From Saprospiraceae bacterium (lineage in GTDB: Bacteria > Bacteroidota > Bacteroidia > Chitinophagales > Saprospiraceae), in the NCBI GenBank assembly GCA_016719855.1, contig JADJYH010000003.1:1-64000 (forward strand): 64,000 nucleotides of DNA. Reading direction: 5' to 3'. Under the pieces are notes generated by a model. It was given only the letters and a program-made list of their open reading frames with translations. It did no database searches and had not been told where the DNA came from. This document shows, one piece after another, positions 10,336-18,592 of this stretch (position 1 is its first letter; each line of letters begins with the position of its first letter). A program made the position numbers and the translations under genes.

Positions 10336-11058
10336 ATGAAAATCAAAACCATCATCGCACTGGCTGGCCTGTTGGGGTCGGCCCTATTTTCCACGGCATT
10401 TGTACAAAAGCCAAATCCGTCCAAGACCCTTGAAAACGCTGCTGAAAAGGAGTCTTTCCTGGAGTTTTTGAGCCAATTTCAAAAAGTGGAACTGCCCTTC
10501 AGCATCGGGCTTAACGATTTGGAGGGCTATCAGGCTTACCGTGACACAAAGGCCAAGCCCGCTGCAAAAAGCAAGCACACAACACCGCTGAAGGCAACCC
10601 GTTTCATCCCCGGCTCCGAGCATTACAAGTTCAGCCGGATGGGGCCGCCGGAAATGGTGGCGGTTGCCCGGTTTTACCCCAGCTGCCAGACGGTGGCCGT
10701 GGTTTACAGTTCCAAACAGCCGTTTGGCGATGATTTGTACCTGAATTACCAGATGCTTGTGTATGACTTGAAGGGCAACCTGCTCACCAAAGCGCAGGAT
10801 AAAAAAGGGCGAGATGGGGCATTTACGCTTGCCTATTCCGGCGTGGAAAATTCCATGACATGCACCATTGACGCCGCAGGGAAAATCTCGCAAAGCACGT
10901 ACAAAAACCAATGGAAAAAGGACGTGGCAAATCATGGATATGATGGTAATAAACTCGTTGATTTTAAATTGGAAAAAACAACGGATTTCAAGTTGGATGA
11001 AAAGGGGAATATTGGCGAAGCAAAACATGCGACAATTGCTTCGAGAGCAACACCTTAA
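10336..11058 (+). CDS. Secreted hypothetical protein
   Basis: A 240-residue product with a signal peptide (MKIKTIIALAGLLGSALFSTAFVQ) and no recognised domain. The middle reads as beta-strands (MVAVARFYPSCQTVAVVYSS, DLYLNYQMLVYDLKGNLLT), and the C-terminus is Lys-rich. The ATG at 10336 is preferred over 10312 because it begins the signal peptide. It lies 63 bases after the VWA gene and may be cotranscribed. The spacer holds GTGAG-type short repeats (10273-10318). Confidence 0.7.
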   Translation: MKIKTIIALAGLLGSALFSTAFVQKPNPSKTLENAAEKESFLEFLSQFQKVELPFSIGLNDLEGYQAYRDTKAKPAAKSKHTTPLKATRFIPGSEHYKFSRMGPPEMVAVARFYPSCQTVAVVYSSKQPFGDDLYLNYQMLVYDLKGNLLTKAQDKKGRDGAFTLAYSGVENSMTCTIDAAGKISQSTYKNQWKKDVANHGYDGNKLVDFKLEKTTDFKLDEKGNIGEAKHATIASRATP

Positions 11059-11065
11059 GGTATAT

Positions 11066-11198
11066 ACTTCGCTCTAATTGGTTTTGTGCAAGCAGGGGTT
11101 TGGGGCGGAACGCCCCAAAAACACTCTCCCCCGACGAGCCGCCGAAGGCGGCGAGGAGGGGCATGGTGCGATTTGCACAAAATCTATTAGGGCGAACT
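11066..11198. repeat. 133-bp element with 26-nt imperfect terminal inverted repeats
   Basis: The ends at 11066-11091 and 11173-11198 are inverted copies matching at 22 of 26 positions (core CTAAT..TTTTGTGCAA). Inside lie two GC-rich hairpins with GAA loops: 11099-11119 with 9-bp arms (TTTGGGGCG), and GCCGCC-GAA-GGCGGC near 11139-11153. There is no coding content. It resembles a non-autonomous MITE-like element or a structured intergenic repeat. Confidence 0.6.
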
Positions 11199-11232
11199 AT
11201 TTATCCAATAAATAAAAGCCTTTCACATCAAA

Positions 11233-11979
11233 ATGGCCATTTCCAGTAAACAAATATTGTCCATAATATGGCTGCTTGCCATCCTGCTTTTCTCTTTCCA
11301 ATTTATTCAAATAATAGCGCCATATGCAACTTGGCAGCGTGACGTTGATTTCCTGCTCACCAAGCAGCATATCATCCATTTGGATTATTACCGGGTAGCG
11401 TTTTATGCGCATATATTCAGCAGCATATTCGTGCTGGCAAGCGGGGCTTTTTTATTCCCCAAATACATACTCCAAAAATGGCCAAAACTGCACCGCTACG
11501 CTGGCCGGATATATGTCCGGACGCTGCTGTTGGTGAGCGCGCCGAGCGGTTTCGTGATGGCATTCCATGCCAATGGCGGGTGGGCGGCTCAGGCCAGTTT
11601 TCTGCTGCTCACGCCACTGTGGTGGTGGTTCACGTGGAAGGGCTTGGACACCGCCCGGAAGCGGCAGTTTACAGCGCACAAAAACTGGATGTTGCGCAGC
11701 TACGCCCTGACTTTGTCGGCGGTGAGCCTCCGGGTGTACCAATTGCTGCTTGGCAGTTTTTTCGCATTGGATCCCGTCACGCAGTACGTGCTGATATCTT
11801 GGGCAGCCTGGGTTGGAAATTTGCTGGCGGCTGAGGGCATTATTTGGTGGCAAATGCGCCGGGTGTTCACACTTTCCCAAGCACCACCTCAACCATCATC
11901 GGGCAAAAAACCATTGCATTTGGCATGGTCGTCAATTTTCTCAAATCGGACAGGGCCAGTGCCACTTCGCCTTCGGTGA
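11233..11979 (+). CDS. DUF2306-like membrane protein
   Basis: Integral membrane protein with about six to seven hydrophobic segments: residues 9-28 (ILSIIWLLAILLFSFQFIQI), 56-78, 94-112, 119-137, 152-172 and 181-205. HRYAGRIYV and HKNWMLRSYALTLSAVSLRVY match the DUF2306 family, whose conserved His residues suggest haem or metal binding, though this is unproven. The last 37 or so residues overlap the convergent methyltransferase gene by 113 bases and look unlike the family, so the true stop was probably lost to an indel near 11870. Confidence 0.7.
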   Translation: MAISSKQILSIIWLLAILLFSFQFIQIIAPYATWQRDVDFLLTKQHIIHLDYYRVAFYAHIFSSIFVLASGAFLFPKYILQKWPKLHRYAGRIYVRTLLLVSAPSGFVMAFHANGGWAAQASFLLLTPLWWWFTWKGLDTARKRQFTAHKNWMLRSYALTLSAVSLRVYQLLLGSFFALDPVTQYVLISWAAWVGNLLAAEGIIWWQMRRVFTLSQAPPQPSSGKKPLHLAWSSIFSNRTGPVPLRLR

Positions 11980-12679
11980 TCAGACCCCGCTCGACGAGTT
12001 TTGGCAAGTAGATCGTGAAGAAAGACCGTGGCCACTCCCAGGTCAGGTCGCTTGGCCGGGCCAGCTTGGACATGGGACGGGTGTGCAGCACTTGCAGCCC
12101 AATCGCCTCTGCCATGACGGGCACCCGCCTGCCCACGTCAATGTCGCCCGTCTGTTCCGTCTTCATGGAGCGGTAAGCGGCGGCGATCCCTTTTTTCAGG
12201 TGTGGCAATGGCGGCTCGGTCTGCAAGGTCGTCCAGTCGAAATACTCGTGGATGACCATTCGGCCACCGGGCTTGAGGGCGTCACGCACCTTTGTCAGCA
12301 CCTCCTCGGGATTGGGCACCCAGGCCAGTGCCCAGCGGCAGAACATGCCGTCGAGGCTGTTTGGCGCAAGCTCCATTTCATCGAAGGAACAGGTGCGAAG
12401 CTCGATGGGCAGCGAGTGCAGTTCGGCTTGTTGTTTCAGCGCAGCGACGTAGTTGGGCGACAGGTCAACGCCGATCACCTTGCCGCTGTGACCGACTATG
12501 TAGGCCAGTTCCACGGTGCAAAAACCGGGGCCGCAACCGAGGTCGAGGATGGTTTGGCCGGGGCCGAAGCCGCCAAGTTCCCAGCCCCGCCGGGCTTCAC
12601 TTGACCAGACTTGGTGTTGCAAGCCGAGGCGGTGCAATTCGGCCTGCTCGGTGCCGAGGATGTACGCGTTTTCTTCCAT
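11867..12679 (-). CDS. Class I SAM-dependent methyltransferase
   Basis: A 270-residue Rossmann-fold methyltransferase. Motif I is TILDLGCGPGFCTVEL, the acidic end of strand 2 is KVIGVDLSP, motif II/III is NSLDGMFCRWALAWVPNPEE, and ALKPGGRMVIHEYFDW is the post-motif strand. This is the UbiE/Methyltransf_11-25 type. The substrate is unknown. The ATG at 12679 is followed directly by an acidic N-terminus. Upstream are short purine-rich repeats (12681-12720). It is convergent with and overlaps the DUF2306 gene. Confidence 0.85.
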   Translation of the reverse strand: MEENAYILGTEQAELHRLGLQHQVWSSEARRGWELGGFGPGQTILDLGCGPGFCTVELAYIVGHSGKVIGVDLSPNYVAALKQQAELHSLPIELRTCSFDEMELAPNSLDGMFCRWALAWVPNPEEVLTKVRDALKPGGRMVIHEYFDWTTLQTEPPLPHLKKGIAAAYRSMKTEQTGDIDVGRRVPVMAEAIGLQVLHTRPMSKLARPSDLTWEWPRSFFTIYLPKLVERGLITEGEVALALSDLRKLTTMPNAMVFCPMMVEVVLGKV

Positions 12680-12768
12680 TTTTTAAGGAAAAAGGTTAAA
12701 GTTCAAAGGAAAAAGTGAGGGGCATGGCTCAAGCTTCCAAAGTTTAAATAACCTGGAGAGCCTTGCAA

Positions 12769-13791
12769 TTATTCGGTTACCACCAATTTCTCCCACCCCG
12801 TCTTCCCATCATTCGCCGTCAGACGAGCAAAATAAACGCCGGGGTTTTTGATGAAAAATGGTTGGCCGGATGAAACATCGGATTGCTGCAAATGCGACCT
12901 GCCCATTGCATCGAAAACCTCCAAACGAAGCCCGGCGGGCATTGCGCCAGCAAACTGCAACTCGAATGTGCCGTTCGTTGGGTTTGGGGAAATGCCAAAG
13001 CGGAAGTCACGGTGGTCATCCTTCGCAAAACTGACAAAGCAAGGCGCAGCTAGGTCGAACAGCGCCTGCAAGGAATCAATCGGCTCGATGCCGACGGGGT
13101 TGTAGGACACGAAAAGCCGAAGCGTGGGATTGGCCACATCGTCGCCGGGCTTTGCCACTTTGATGAAGGCGAACATGGCCGAAGTGCCGTTGCTCAGGCA
13201 GCGGGTGTCCGCACCAGGTACTTTGGCACCCTGCATTGCCTCCATGATTCGTTCAGAAAGGCACTTGCCAGCCGCCTCGGCAGCGAGGAATCGAGCTTCC
13301 ATCGAGTCGAGGATTTGGACGCCGAGCAGGATGTTGCCTTGGATGGAATAGTTGGGCCCGACCCGGTGGTTTTTGTAGTCAAAACAATTGGCCCCGGTGA
13401 AGCCCGCTGCCATCGGTTGGCCGTTGATGAGGGCTGCCACGCCATACTGGCGCACTGCCGGATTGCCCTGGACATCGTTGGCGGCGAGCCAATCCACCAC
13501 TTGCTGTGGGGTGCTGCCGTTGGCCAATTGCTCGTTCGCATTGTCCTGATTGCCAGCCAGGTACGATGCTTGGGAGTTGATGGCGCCCAGCCCAGGCAGC
13601 AGGTCGCCGAGGAAGTCGGGGTCGTCGAAGGGGAAGTAAAGTTCCAGGTTGTCGGCGCTGATGCAGGAGGCCCCGGCGCTGCCCACCTCGCCCGTGAGGC
13701 TGTCCACGGCGACGATGGAGAAGGTGTCCTGTGCGTTGGCGAAGCCAATAAAACCGAGGAGAGCGAAAAGGTGTACGGAGAATTTCTGCAT
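12769..13791 (-). CDS. DUF1028 Ntn-hydrolase-like protein with T9SS sorting domain
   Basis: Exported protein of 340 aa. After a signal peptide (MQKFSVHLFALLGFIGFANA) the DUF1028 domain begins QDTFSIVAVDSLTGEVGSAGAS, with the family's NSQASYL and PAVRQYGVA segments. DUF1028 proteins have an Ntn-hydrolase-like fold and are often annotated as putative peptidases or amidases. Residues 265-340 form a T9SS type A sorting domain (GISPNPTNGTFELQF, then VYFARLTANDGKTGWEKLVV). The ATG at 13791 begins the signal peptide and is preferred over 13803. It is divergent from the large gene at 13897. Confidence 0.85.
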   Translation of the reverse strand: MQKFSVHLFALLGFIGFANAQDTFSIVAVDSLTGEVGSAGASCISADNLELYFPFDDPDFLGDLLPGLGAINSQASYLAGNQDNANEQLANGSTPQQVVDWLAANDVQGNPAVRQYGVAALINGQPMAAGFTGANCFDYKNHRVGPNYSIQGNILLGVQILDSMEARFLAAEAAGKCLSERIMEAMQGAKVPGADTRCLSNGTSAMFAFIKVAKPGDDVANPTLRLFVSYNPVGIEPIDSLQALFDLAAPCFVSFAKDDHRDFRFGISPNPTNGTFELQFAGAMPAGLRLEVFDAMGRSHLQQSDVSSGQPFFIKNPGVYFARLTANDGKTGWEKLVVTE

Positions 13792-13830
13792 GGCAATGGT
13801 CATTTTATTTCAATGAAAAGGTGGTGTCGT

Positions 13831-13838
13831 CAAAGGTA
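13831..13838 (-). promoter_or_regulatory. Minus-strand -7 element before the DUF1028 gene
   Basis: On the minus strand this reads TACCTTTG, an exact TAnnTTTG, about 40 bases before the ATG at 13791. No good TTG partner is seen. Confidence 0.4.
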
Positions 13839-13850
13839 GTAAAATCTAAT

Positions 13851-13877
13851 TTGCGTGACATTAATCCATTAGATTTG
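13851..13877 (+). promoter_or_regulatory. Promoter for the PKD/T9SS gene
   Basis: A TTG at 13851-13853 and TAGATTTG at 13870-13877 are separated by 16 bases. The -7 element ends 19 bases before the ATG at 13897, so the leader would be very short. The spacing is at the short end for Bacteroidota promoters. Confidence 0.45.
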
Positions 13878-13896
13878 TCGCTCAAAACCGAACCAC

Positions 13897-16800
13897 ATGC
13901 GCACCATACTCCTCCTGCTTTTCCCATTTTTCGCCATTGCCCAACCCTGCACCTACCTGGCCTACGACGGCTTCGACTACCCCGCCACCGCCCCGCTCGA
14001 CGATCAGAACGGCGGCGCAGGCTGGGCCGAGCCTTGGCTCACCCAAAACGACGACCAAACCCTGCCCGGCTACCAAACCAGCACAGGCGCAGGCTATCCT
14101 GGCCTTTGGCAATTTGCAGACTTTGGGCCGCTTCGCAACGGGCGGGAAAGCATACCTCACTGCTGGCCGCCGCCTCAACACCAACAACGATGGGCCTTTG
14201 CCGAGTTCGTCAGCGAGTTCAACGAGGGCATCGGCACGGACGCCAACGGCGGTACGCTGTGGATGAGCGCCCTGCTCCGCAAAGACCAGAACAACGGACA
14301 GTCGGTGTTTGCCGGGCTGCACGGTAGTGGACTGCCCTGGTGCGACAACTGCACAGGCGAAAAGGTCGAATTCGGCTACTTTGAGGGGCAGAGCGACGTG
14401 GCCGGACAGCGTCGCTGGACGCTGCGCATCGGTGACAGCTACTTCCCGACTTCGGTGCAAGTCGACATTAGTGCGTCCACTTTTTTTGTGGTGAAACTCA
14501 CGTTCAACCCCAACGGCACGGGCATTGACCTCTACATCAATCCAGCAGAACTCGGCAATGGCAGCCCGGTGCCCGTTTTGTCCCAAAACAGTTCTTCGCC
14601 GCTGATTTTGCGAAGTGTCGTGACCTATCTCGGCAACGACCCCGGCAATGGCTCGGTGGACGAAATCCGCCTCGCCAGCACCTACGCCTGCGCTGCCCCG
14701 GACGGCACGGTGACGGTTGACCTGCCGCCCGTCGCCGTCATCACAGCCAGCACCAACGACGGCCAGGCCCCGCTGGTGATTGACTTTGACGGCAGTAACA
14801 GCTACGACCCCGAAGGTGGCCCTCTCACCTATCTTTGGAACTTTGGCGACGGCTCGCCAACGGCCACGGGCGTCTCCCAAAACCACACCTACACCGCCCT
14901 CGGCAACCTCACAGTGCGCCTCACCGTCACAGACATGGCCGGGCTGGAACACACCGCCATTTACCCAATCACCATTCGCAACGCAGAAGGCACGTATCCC
15001 TGCCTCAGCAGTTTCTCTTTGGTAAAACAGGCGGACTGCGACGGCACGGGCGGCATCATTCGCATCAACGACCACCCCGAAAATTTTACCCTTAAAAATA
15101 CGGCGGGAACGCCGCTGACGCCCACTAACGGCAGCGAGTTTCACAACCTCGACAACGGCGTTTATTTCTATTTGGTTTCGAGCAATGCTGGTTGCAGCGA
15201 CTATTACAAGTTCATCGTGCCCATTGACAGCAACACCTGCCCCGGCTGGCAGCCGCAACCCTGTGACCTCGCCATCGGCACGAACCTGAGCGGCTTCGCC
15301 GACTGGGTGCCGGAGCGCCCATTGAAGAACCTGATGAAGCACGTCCGCCCGGAGCCGATTGCCTTCAACGACGATTGTTTTTGTTGGGACAATGGTAACC
15401 TGGCATTGATTCAATTTGACGACGACGGCTACCCGACGCAAATACCGCAGCAAGCCAACGGTGTGCCGAACAAGCTCCGGTATGTCATTTCCTCCAACGG
15501 TGCCAATTTGCCGCCCGGCGAAACCTACGTGCTCCTATACGACGGCGAGGGCGACCTGACCGTGGGTGGCGGCGTGACAGAGACGAGCAATGCGCCTGGT
15601 CGAATCCAGTTCGACGTGAACGATGCGGGCAACCTGTTTTTCATGATTCACGCTTCGCAAATGGCCGACCCTGTGCGCAACGTTCGCATCCTGCGCCTCG
15701 CCGACGAGTTCGCCGACCTGGACGCCGAGCCGTTTTACGAAGGTTTTTTGGATAAAATAAGGCCGTTCAAGGCCCTGCGCTTCATGGATTGGGGGCATAC
15801 GAACGGCAACCCGGCAGTGCATTGGGATGACCGCAGCTCGCTCACCCATTTCACTTTTGCCACGCCGACGGGTGTACCTTACGAGATGATGGTGAAACTG
15901 GCCAATCAGTTGGAAAAGGATGTGTGGCTCTGCGTCCCCCACGCCGCCGACAGCAACTACGTGGCGCAGATGGCCGCCCTGTTCCGTGACCAACTCGACC
16001 CTGGCCTCACCATTTACCTCGAATACAGCAACGAGGTCTGGAACTGGATTTTCGAGCAGTCGCACTACAACGCCGATAATGCCCCCAGCAACCTCAACTA
16101 CGGTCGGGCGATGGCCATGCGGGCTGGCAGCACTTTCCGCATCTGGCACGAGGTCTTCGGCGCTGAAAAAGCGAGGGTGAAACGGGTGCTCGGCCTGCAA
16201 GGCGGCTACAACTACCTCAACGAACAAATCCTCTCGCAGCTCGACCCCAACGACTGGGACTACGGCTCACCGACCAGCTACCTCGGCCTCGACCACTCGG
16301 ACAGCGGCCAGCCCATCTTAAACGCCGCCAGCACTCCGGCAGACATCATCGAGAACGCCCGGAACAGTTGGGCGGGCTTTCGACCCATACTCTGGCAGGA
16401 CTACAACAACGTCAAGCTTTTCGGAAAGAAAATCGTGAACTACGAGGGCGGGCAGCACTTCGTCGGCAATGTGTTCGGCATCCCGTACCCCTATCAGCAG
16501 GCCATGTGGGATGCGCAGTACAGCCCCGAAATTTATGCGCTTTACGACGAGATGCTCGATACTATCCGCACTTGGGGCAGTCGCCTGTTCGGCAATTTTA
16601 GCCTCGCCAGCCCGCAGGAGAGCGTCTATGGCTCGTGGGGCGTGTTGAACGACATTGACATACAGCCGCCCTACCTCGAAACGGCGCCGAAGTACCAGGC
16701 TTTGCTGGACAATATTTGTGTGGAAACGACGGATGCGGTGGACGAGCCGCAGCAGCGTTTGACTGCTTCGCAATTGGTGGTTTACCCGAACCCGACGAGT

Positions 16801-16995
16801 GGGGTGGTTTGGGTGGAACTGCCCGACGGTGTTGAATTGGATGGGCCAGTCGTCGTTTGGGATGTGCTGGGGCGGGAGGTGCTGCGGGGGGATGGGTTTC
16901 CGATGGATTTGAGGGGGTTGGCGCCGGGTGTTTATCGGCTGACCTTGCTGGCGGATGGCGTGAATTGGATGGGTACGGTGGTGGTGGGCGATTAA
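13897..16995 (+). CDS. Large T9SS-exported PKD protein with glycoside-hydrolase-like barrel
   Basis: A 1032-residue secreted protein. A signal peptide (MRTILLLLFPFFAIAQ) is followed by an N-terminal beta domain (about 20-270), a PKD domain (about 285-365, FDGSNSYDPEGG and LWNFGDGSPTATG), a linker, a segment resembling a TIM-barrel glycosidase (about 600-960, with FKALRFMDWGHTNG, LEKDVWLCVPHAAD and LEYSNEVWNWIFEQSH, whose Asn-Glu pair recalls clan A acid/base sites), and a T9SS sorting domain (LVVYPNPTSGVVWVEL). The substrate is unknown. Between about 14110 and 14195 the sense frame shifts and returns: the +1 frame reads GGKAYLTAGRRLNTNNDG, which fits the fold better. This indicates a compensating pair of indels. 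Confidence 0.78.
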   Translation: MRTILLLLFPFFAIAQPCTYLAYDGFDYPATAPLDDQNGGAGWAEPWLTQNDDQTLPGYQTSTGAGYPGLWQFADFGPLRNGRESIPHCWPPPQHQQRWAFAEFVSEFNEGIGTDANGGTLWMSALLRKDQNNGQSVFAGLHGSGLPWCDNCTGEKVEFGYFEGQSDVAGQRRWTLRIGDSYFPTSVQVDISASTFFVVKLTFNPNGTGIDLYINPAELGNGSPVPVLSQNSSSPLILRSVVTYLGNDPGNGSVDEIRLASTYACAAPDGTVTVDLPPVAVITASTNDGQAPLVIDFDGSNSYDPEGGPLTYLWNFGDGSPTATGVSQNHTYTALGNLTVRLTVTDMAGLEHTAIYPITIRNAEGTYPCLSSFSLVKQADCDGTGGIIRINDHPENFTLKNTAGTPLTPTNGSEFHNLDNGVYFYLVSSNAGCSDYYKFIVPIDSNTCPGWQPQPCDLAIGTNLSGFADWVPERPLKNLMKHVRPEPIAFNDDCFCWDNGNLALIQFDDDGYPTQIPQQANGVPNKLRYVISSNGANLPPGETYVLLYDGEGDLTVGGGVTETSNAPGRIQFDVNDAGNLFFMIHASQMADPVRNVRILRLADEFADLDAEPFYEGFLDKIRPFKALRFMDWGHTNGNPAVHWDDRSSLTHFTFATPTGVPYEMMVKLANQLEKDVWLCVPHAADSNYVAQMAALFRDQLDPGLTIYLEYSNEVWNWIFEQSHYNADNAPSNLNYGRAMAMRAGSTFRIWHEVFGAEKARVKRVLGLQGGYNYLNEQILSQLDPNDWDYGSPTSYLGLDHSDSGQPILNAASTPADIIENARNSWAGFRPILWQDYNNVKLFGKKIVNYEGGQHFVGNVFGIPYPYQQAMWDAQYSPEIYALYDEMLDTIRTWGSRLFGNFSLASPQESVYGSWGVLNDIDIQPPYLETAPKYQALLDNICVETTDAVDEPQQRLTASQLVVYPNPTSGVVWVELPDGVELDGPVVVWDVLGREVLRGDGFPMDLRGLAPGVYRLTLLADGVNWMGTVVVGD

Positions 16996-17004
16996 AAATC
17001 AACC

Positions 17005-17853
17005 TTATTTTTTACCCCCAATTTCTCCCGTCTTCTTTTCTTCCAGTGCAGATTTTGCGTTCAGGGCAGAAACTACTTTTTTCCCTGTTTTAGCTTCCAG
17101 TTCCATGCGAGCAACCTTGGCTACATTGCCGCCTTGCTTCGCCACTTTTTTACTTTCTTCAAAATCCTTCGGGTTCACGGCTTGGGAAATATCCTTGGTG
17201 GAAGCCTCGGCGAGCATGTTCAAAATCAGTTCTGTGTTGGTCATGTTGTCACGCAAGTTTTCCTTTTTCAAGCCTTTCAAGACCTTGTATTCCTTGGTGG
17301 TTTTGCCCGCCCAAGCTTTGGTGATAATGTCGGTCAAGGTTGCGAACTGTTGGCCTTCCTTTAACCCCCTGCTTTTCCATTCGTCGGTCAGTTCCTTGCG
17401 GATTTCAATGCTTTTGAGGCGCTGGTTTATCCAGTTTTCCGAATAGCCAAGTTGCAGGTACTGCTCCATCGCCCTGTCAATGGTCAGTTCGGGGTCTTGC
17501 ATTTCATCCAGTCTTTCGGCGGCTAACTTTGCCAGCCACAGCTTGAATGGTTCGGCCTTCGGACTTGGGATGGACTGCACCAACCGGAACAACTGCTCGG
17601 TATCGGCCACGTCGGTTAGGTAGTATTTGCCATCGGCGGATTGCATTTTCAGTTGGTTACAATTTGTAACCGACTCATTCCCCTCCTTCAGCAGCCTATG
17701 TTTTAGAACTTTCCAGTAGTTTCTCGGATTCGGGCTGTCCGTCAGCACGGCAATCACATCCACAATAGACAAGTACCATTTTTCCTGTTCGGCATCCCAG
17801 ATGGTACGCACTTTTTTCTCTTCGAATATTTTGATGTCGGGGAGCTTGTTCAT
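17005..17853 (-). CDS. BRO-N/antirepressor-like protein
   Basis: A 282-residue cytoplasmic protein. The N-terminal 110 or so residues (KIFEEKKVRTIWDAEQEKWY, SIVDVIAVLTDSPNPRNYWK, LTDVADTEQLFRLVQSIPSP) match the BRO-N/phage antirepressor type of DNA-binding domain. The rest is Lys/Glu-rich and helical (KSIEIRKELTDEWKSRGLKE). Relatives occur in phages and as stand-alone chromosomal genes in Bacteroidota. The start at 17853 gives the conserved MNKLPDIKIFEEKK, while 17991 would add a low-quality extension. There is no phage gene nearby. It is convergent with the PKD gene. Confidence 0.72.
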   Translation of the reverse strand: MNKLPDIKIFEEKKVRTIWDAEQEKWYLSIVDVIAVLTDSPNPRNYWKVLKHRLLKEGNESVTNCNQLKMQSADGKYYLTDVADTEQLFRLVQSIPSPKAEPFKLWLAKLAAERLDEMQDPELTIDRAMEQYLQLGYSENWINQRLKSIEIRKELTDEWKSRGLKEGQQFATLTDIITKAWAGKTTKEYKVLKGLKKENLRDNMTNTELILNMLAEASTKDISQAVNPKDFEESKKVAKQGGNVAKVARMELEAKTGKKVVSALNAKSALEEKKTGEIGGKK

Positions 17854-18052
17854 TGGTGGAGTGTTTTTGATTGTTTCCGAATGGGTATGGGCCAAAAATA
17901 TAAATGTATTTTTCACAAAAATAGGCTTTGAAACTGATTTTGCACAGCAGAAAAAACCGCATTCACTCCCACGGCCCGCCCCGCCGCACATTCCTCACCA
18001 CCTCCCCATCCAACCGGAAAAACCCGCCCGACAAGCCAATCCATATCTTTCC

Positions 18053-18287
18053 TTGGCGGCGCGTCAAATGTAAGGCTGGTTTTTCTTCTCTCTTCTCCCA
18101 GCGGGACGCAATGTAATGTCGTCAACTTAACGGGCGTAGTATGTTTGGAGGGCGGAATTTATTCCGCTTTTGCCTATTGATTTACAGGTTTTGGCGGAAT
18201 AAATTCCGCCCTCCAAACACAATGCACTTCTAGGTTGATGACATTAGAGGCACAATGACGCCAGCATTACATTTGATGCACCGCCAA
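18053..18287. repeat. 235-bp nested inverted-repeat element
   Basis: Terminal inverted repeats at 18053-18079 and 18261-18287 match at 24 of 27 positions (core TCAAATGTAA). Further in, a 16-nt pair (TAATGTCGTCAACTTA, near 18114-18129, against its near-complement near 18231-18246) matches at about 14 positions. The centre holds a perfect 25-bp inverted repeat, 18143-18167 and 18194-18218, with a 26-base spacer, and each arm contains the palindrome GCGGAAT-NN-ATTCCGC. No coding sequence is present. It fits a MITE-like element. I see no clear target-site duplication. It occupies most of the gap between 17853 and 18359. Confidence 0.65.
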
Positions 18288-18358
18288 CGAATAATGTGTT
18301 TGCAACTTTGCTTTTTTGCCTATCCTTGCTTCAAATTGTTCATCTATATCCATTTACC

Positions 18359-18574
18359 ATGACAACCTTCTCCCTTTCCGGCAAAGAATACATTGAACTC
18401 AACAAGCTCCTGAAAATCCACAGCCTCGTCGGCTCCGGCGGGGAGGCCAAGGTGCGCATACGGGAAGAGGGCGAGGCCACCGTGAACGGCGAGGTGGAAA
18501 CACAGGTCAGAAAAAAGCTGCGGGCGGGCGACCGGGTGGAGTTCGCTGGGGAGGTGATTCTGATTGAAGCATAG
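18359..18574 (+). CDS. S4-domain RNA-binding protein, YbcJ-like
   Basis: A 71-residue S4-domain protein (FSLSGKEYIELNKLLKIHSL, GGEAKVRIREEGEATVNGEV, KKLRAGDRVEFAGEVILI), the same size and pattern as E. coli YbcJ and other RNA-binding S4 proteins. The GGEAK and VNGEVETQVRKKL motifs are typical. It probably binds structured RNA or ribosomal particles. The ATG at 18359 is chosen because upstream residues are hydrophobic and unlike the family. It lies just downstream of the nested inverted-repeat element. Confidence 0.85.
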   Translation: MTTFSLSGKEYIELNKLLKIHSLVGSGGEAKVRIREEGEATVNGEVETQVRKKLRAGDRVEFAGEVILIEA

Positions 18575-18592
18575 TGACCGGGGCGGCTTGCG

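Noticed and set aside
13882..15453. 523-codon minus-strand open frame
   Set aside because: It lies wholly opposite the PKD/T9SS gene and reads as a Val/Ala/Gly/Arg-rich shadow of GC-rich coding DNA.
15535..16227. 230-codon minus-strand open frame
   Set aside because: Antisense to the glycosidase-like region; no independent start, motif or promoter.
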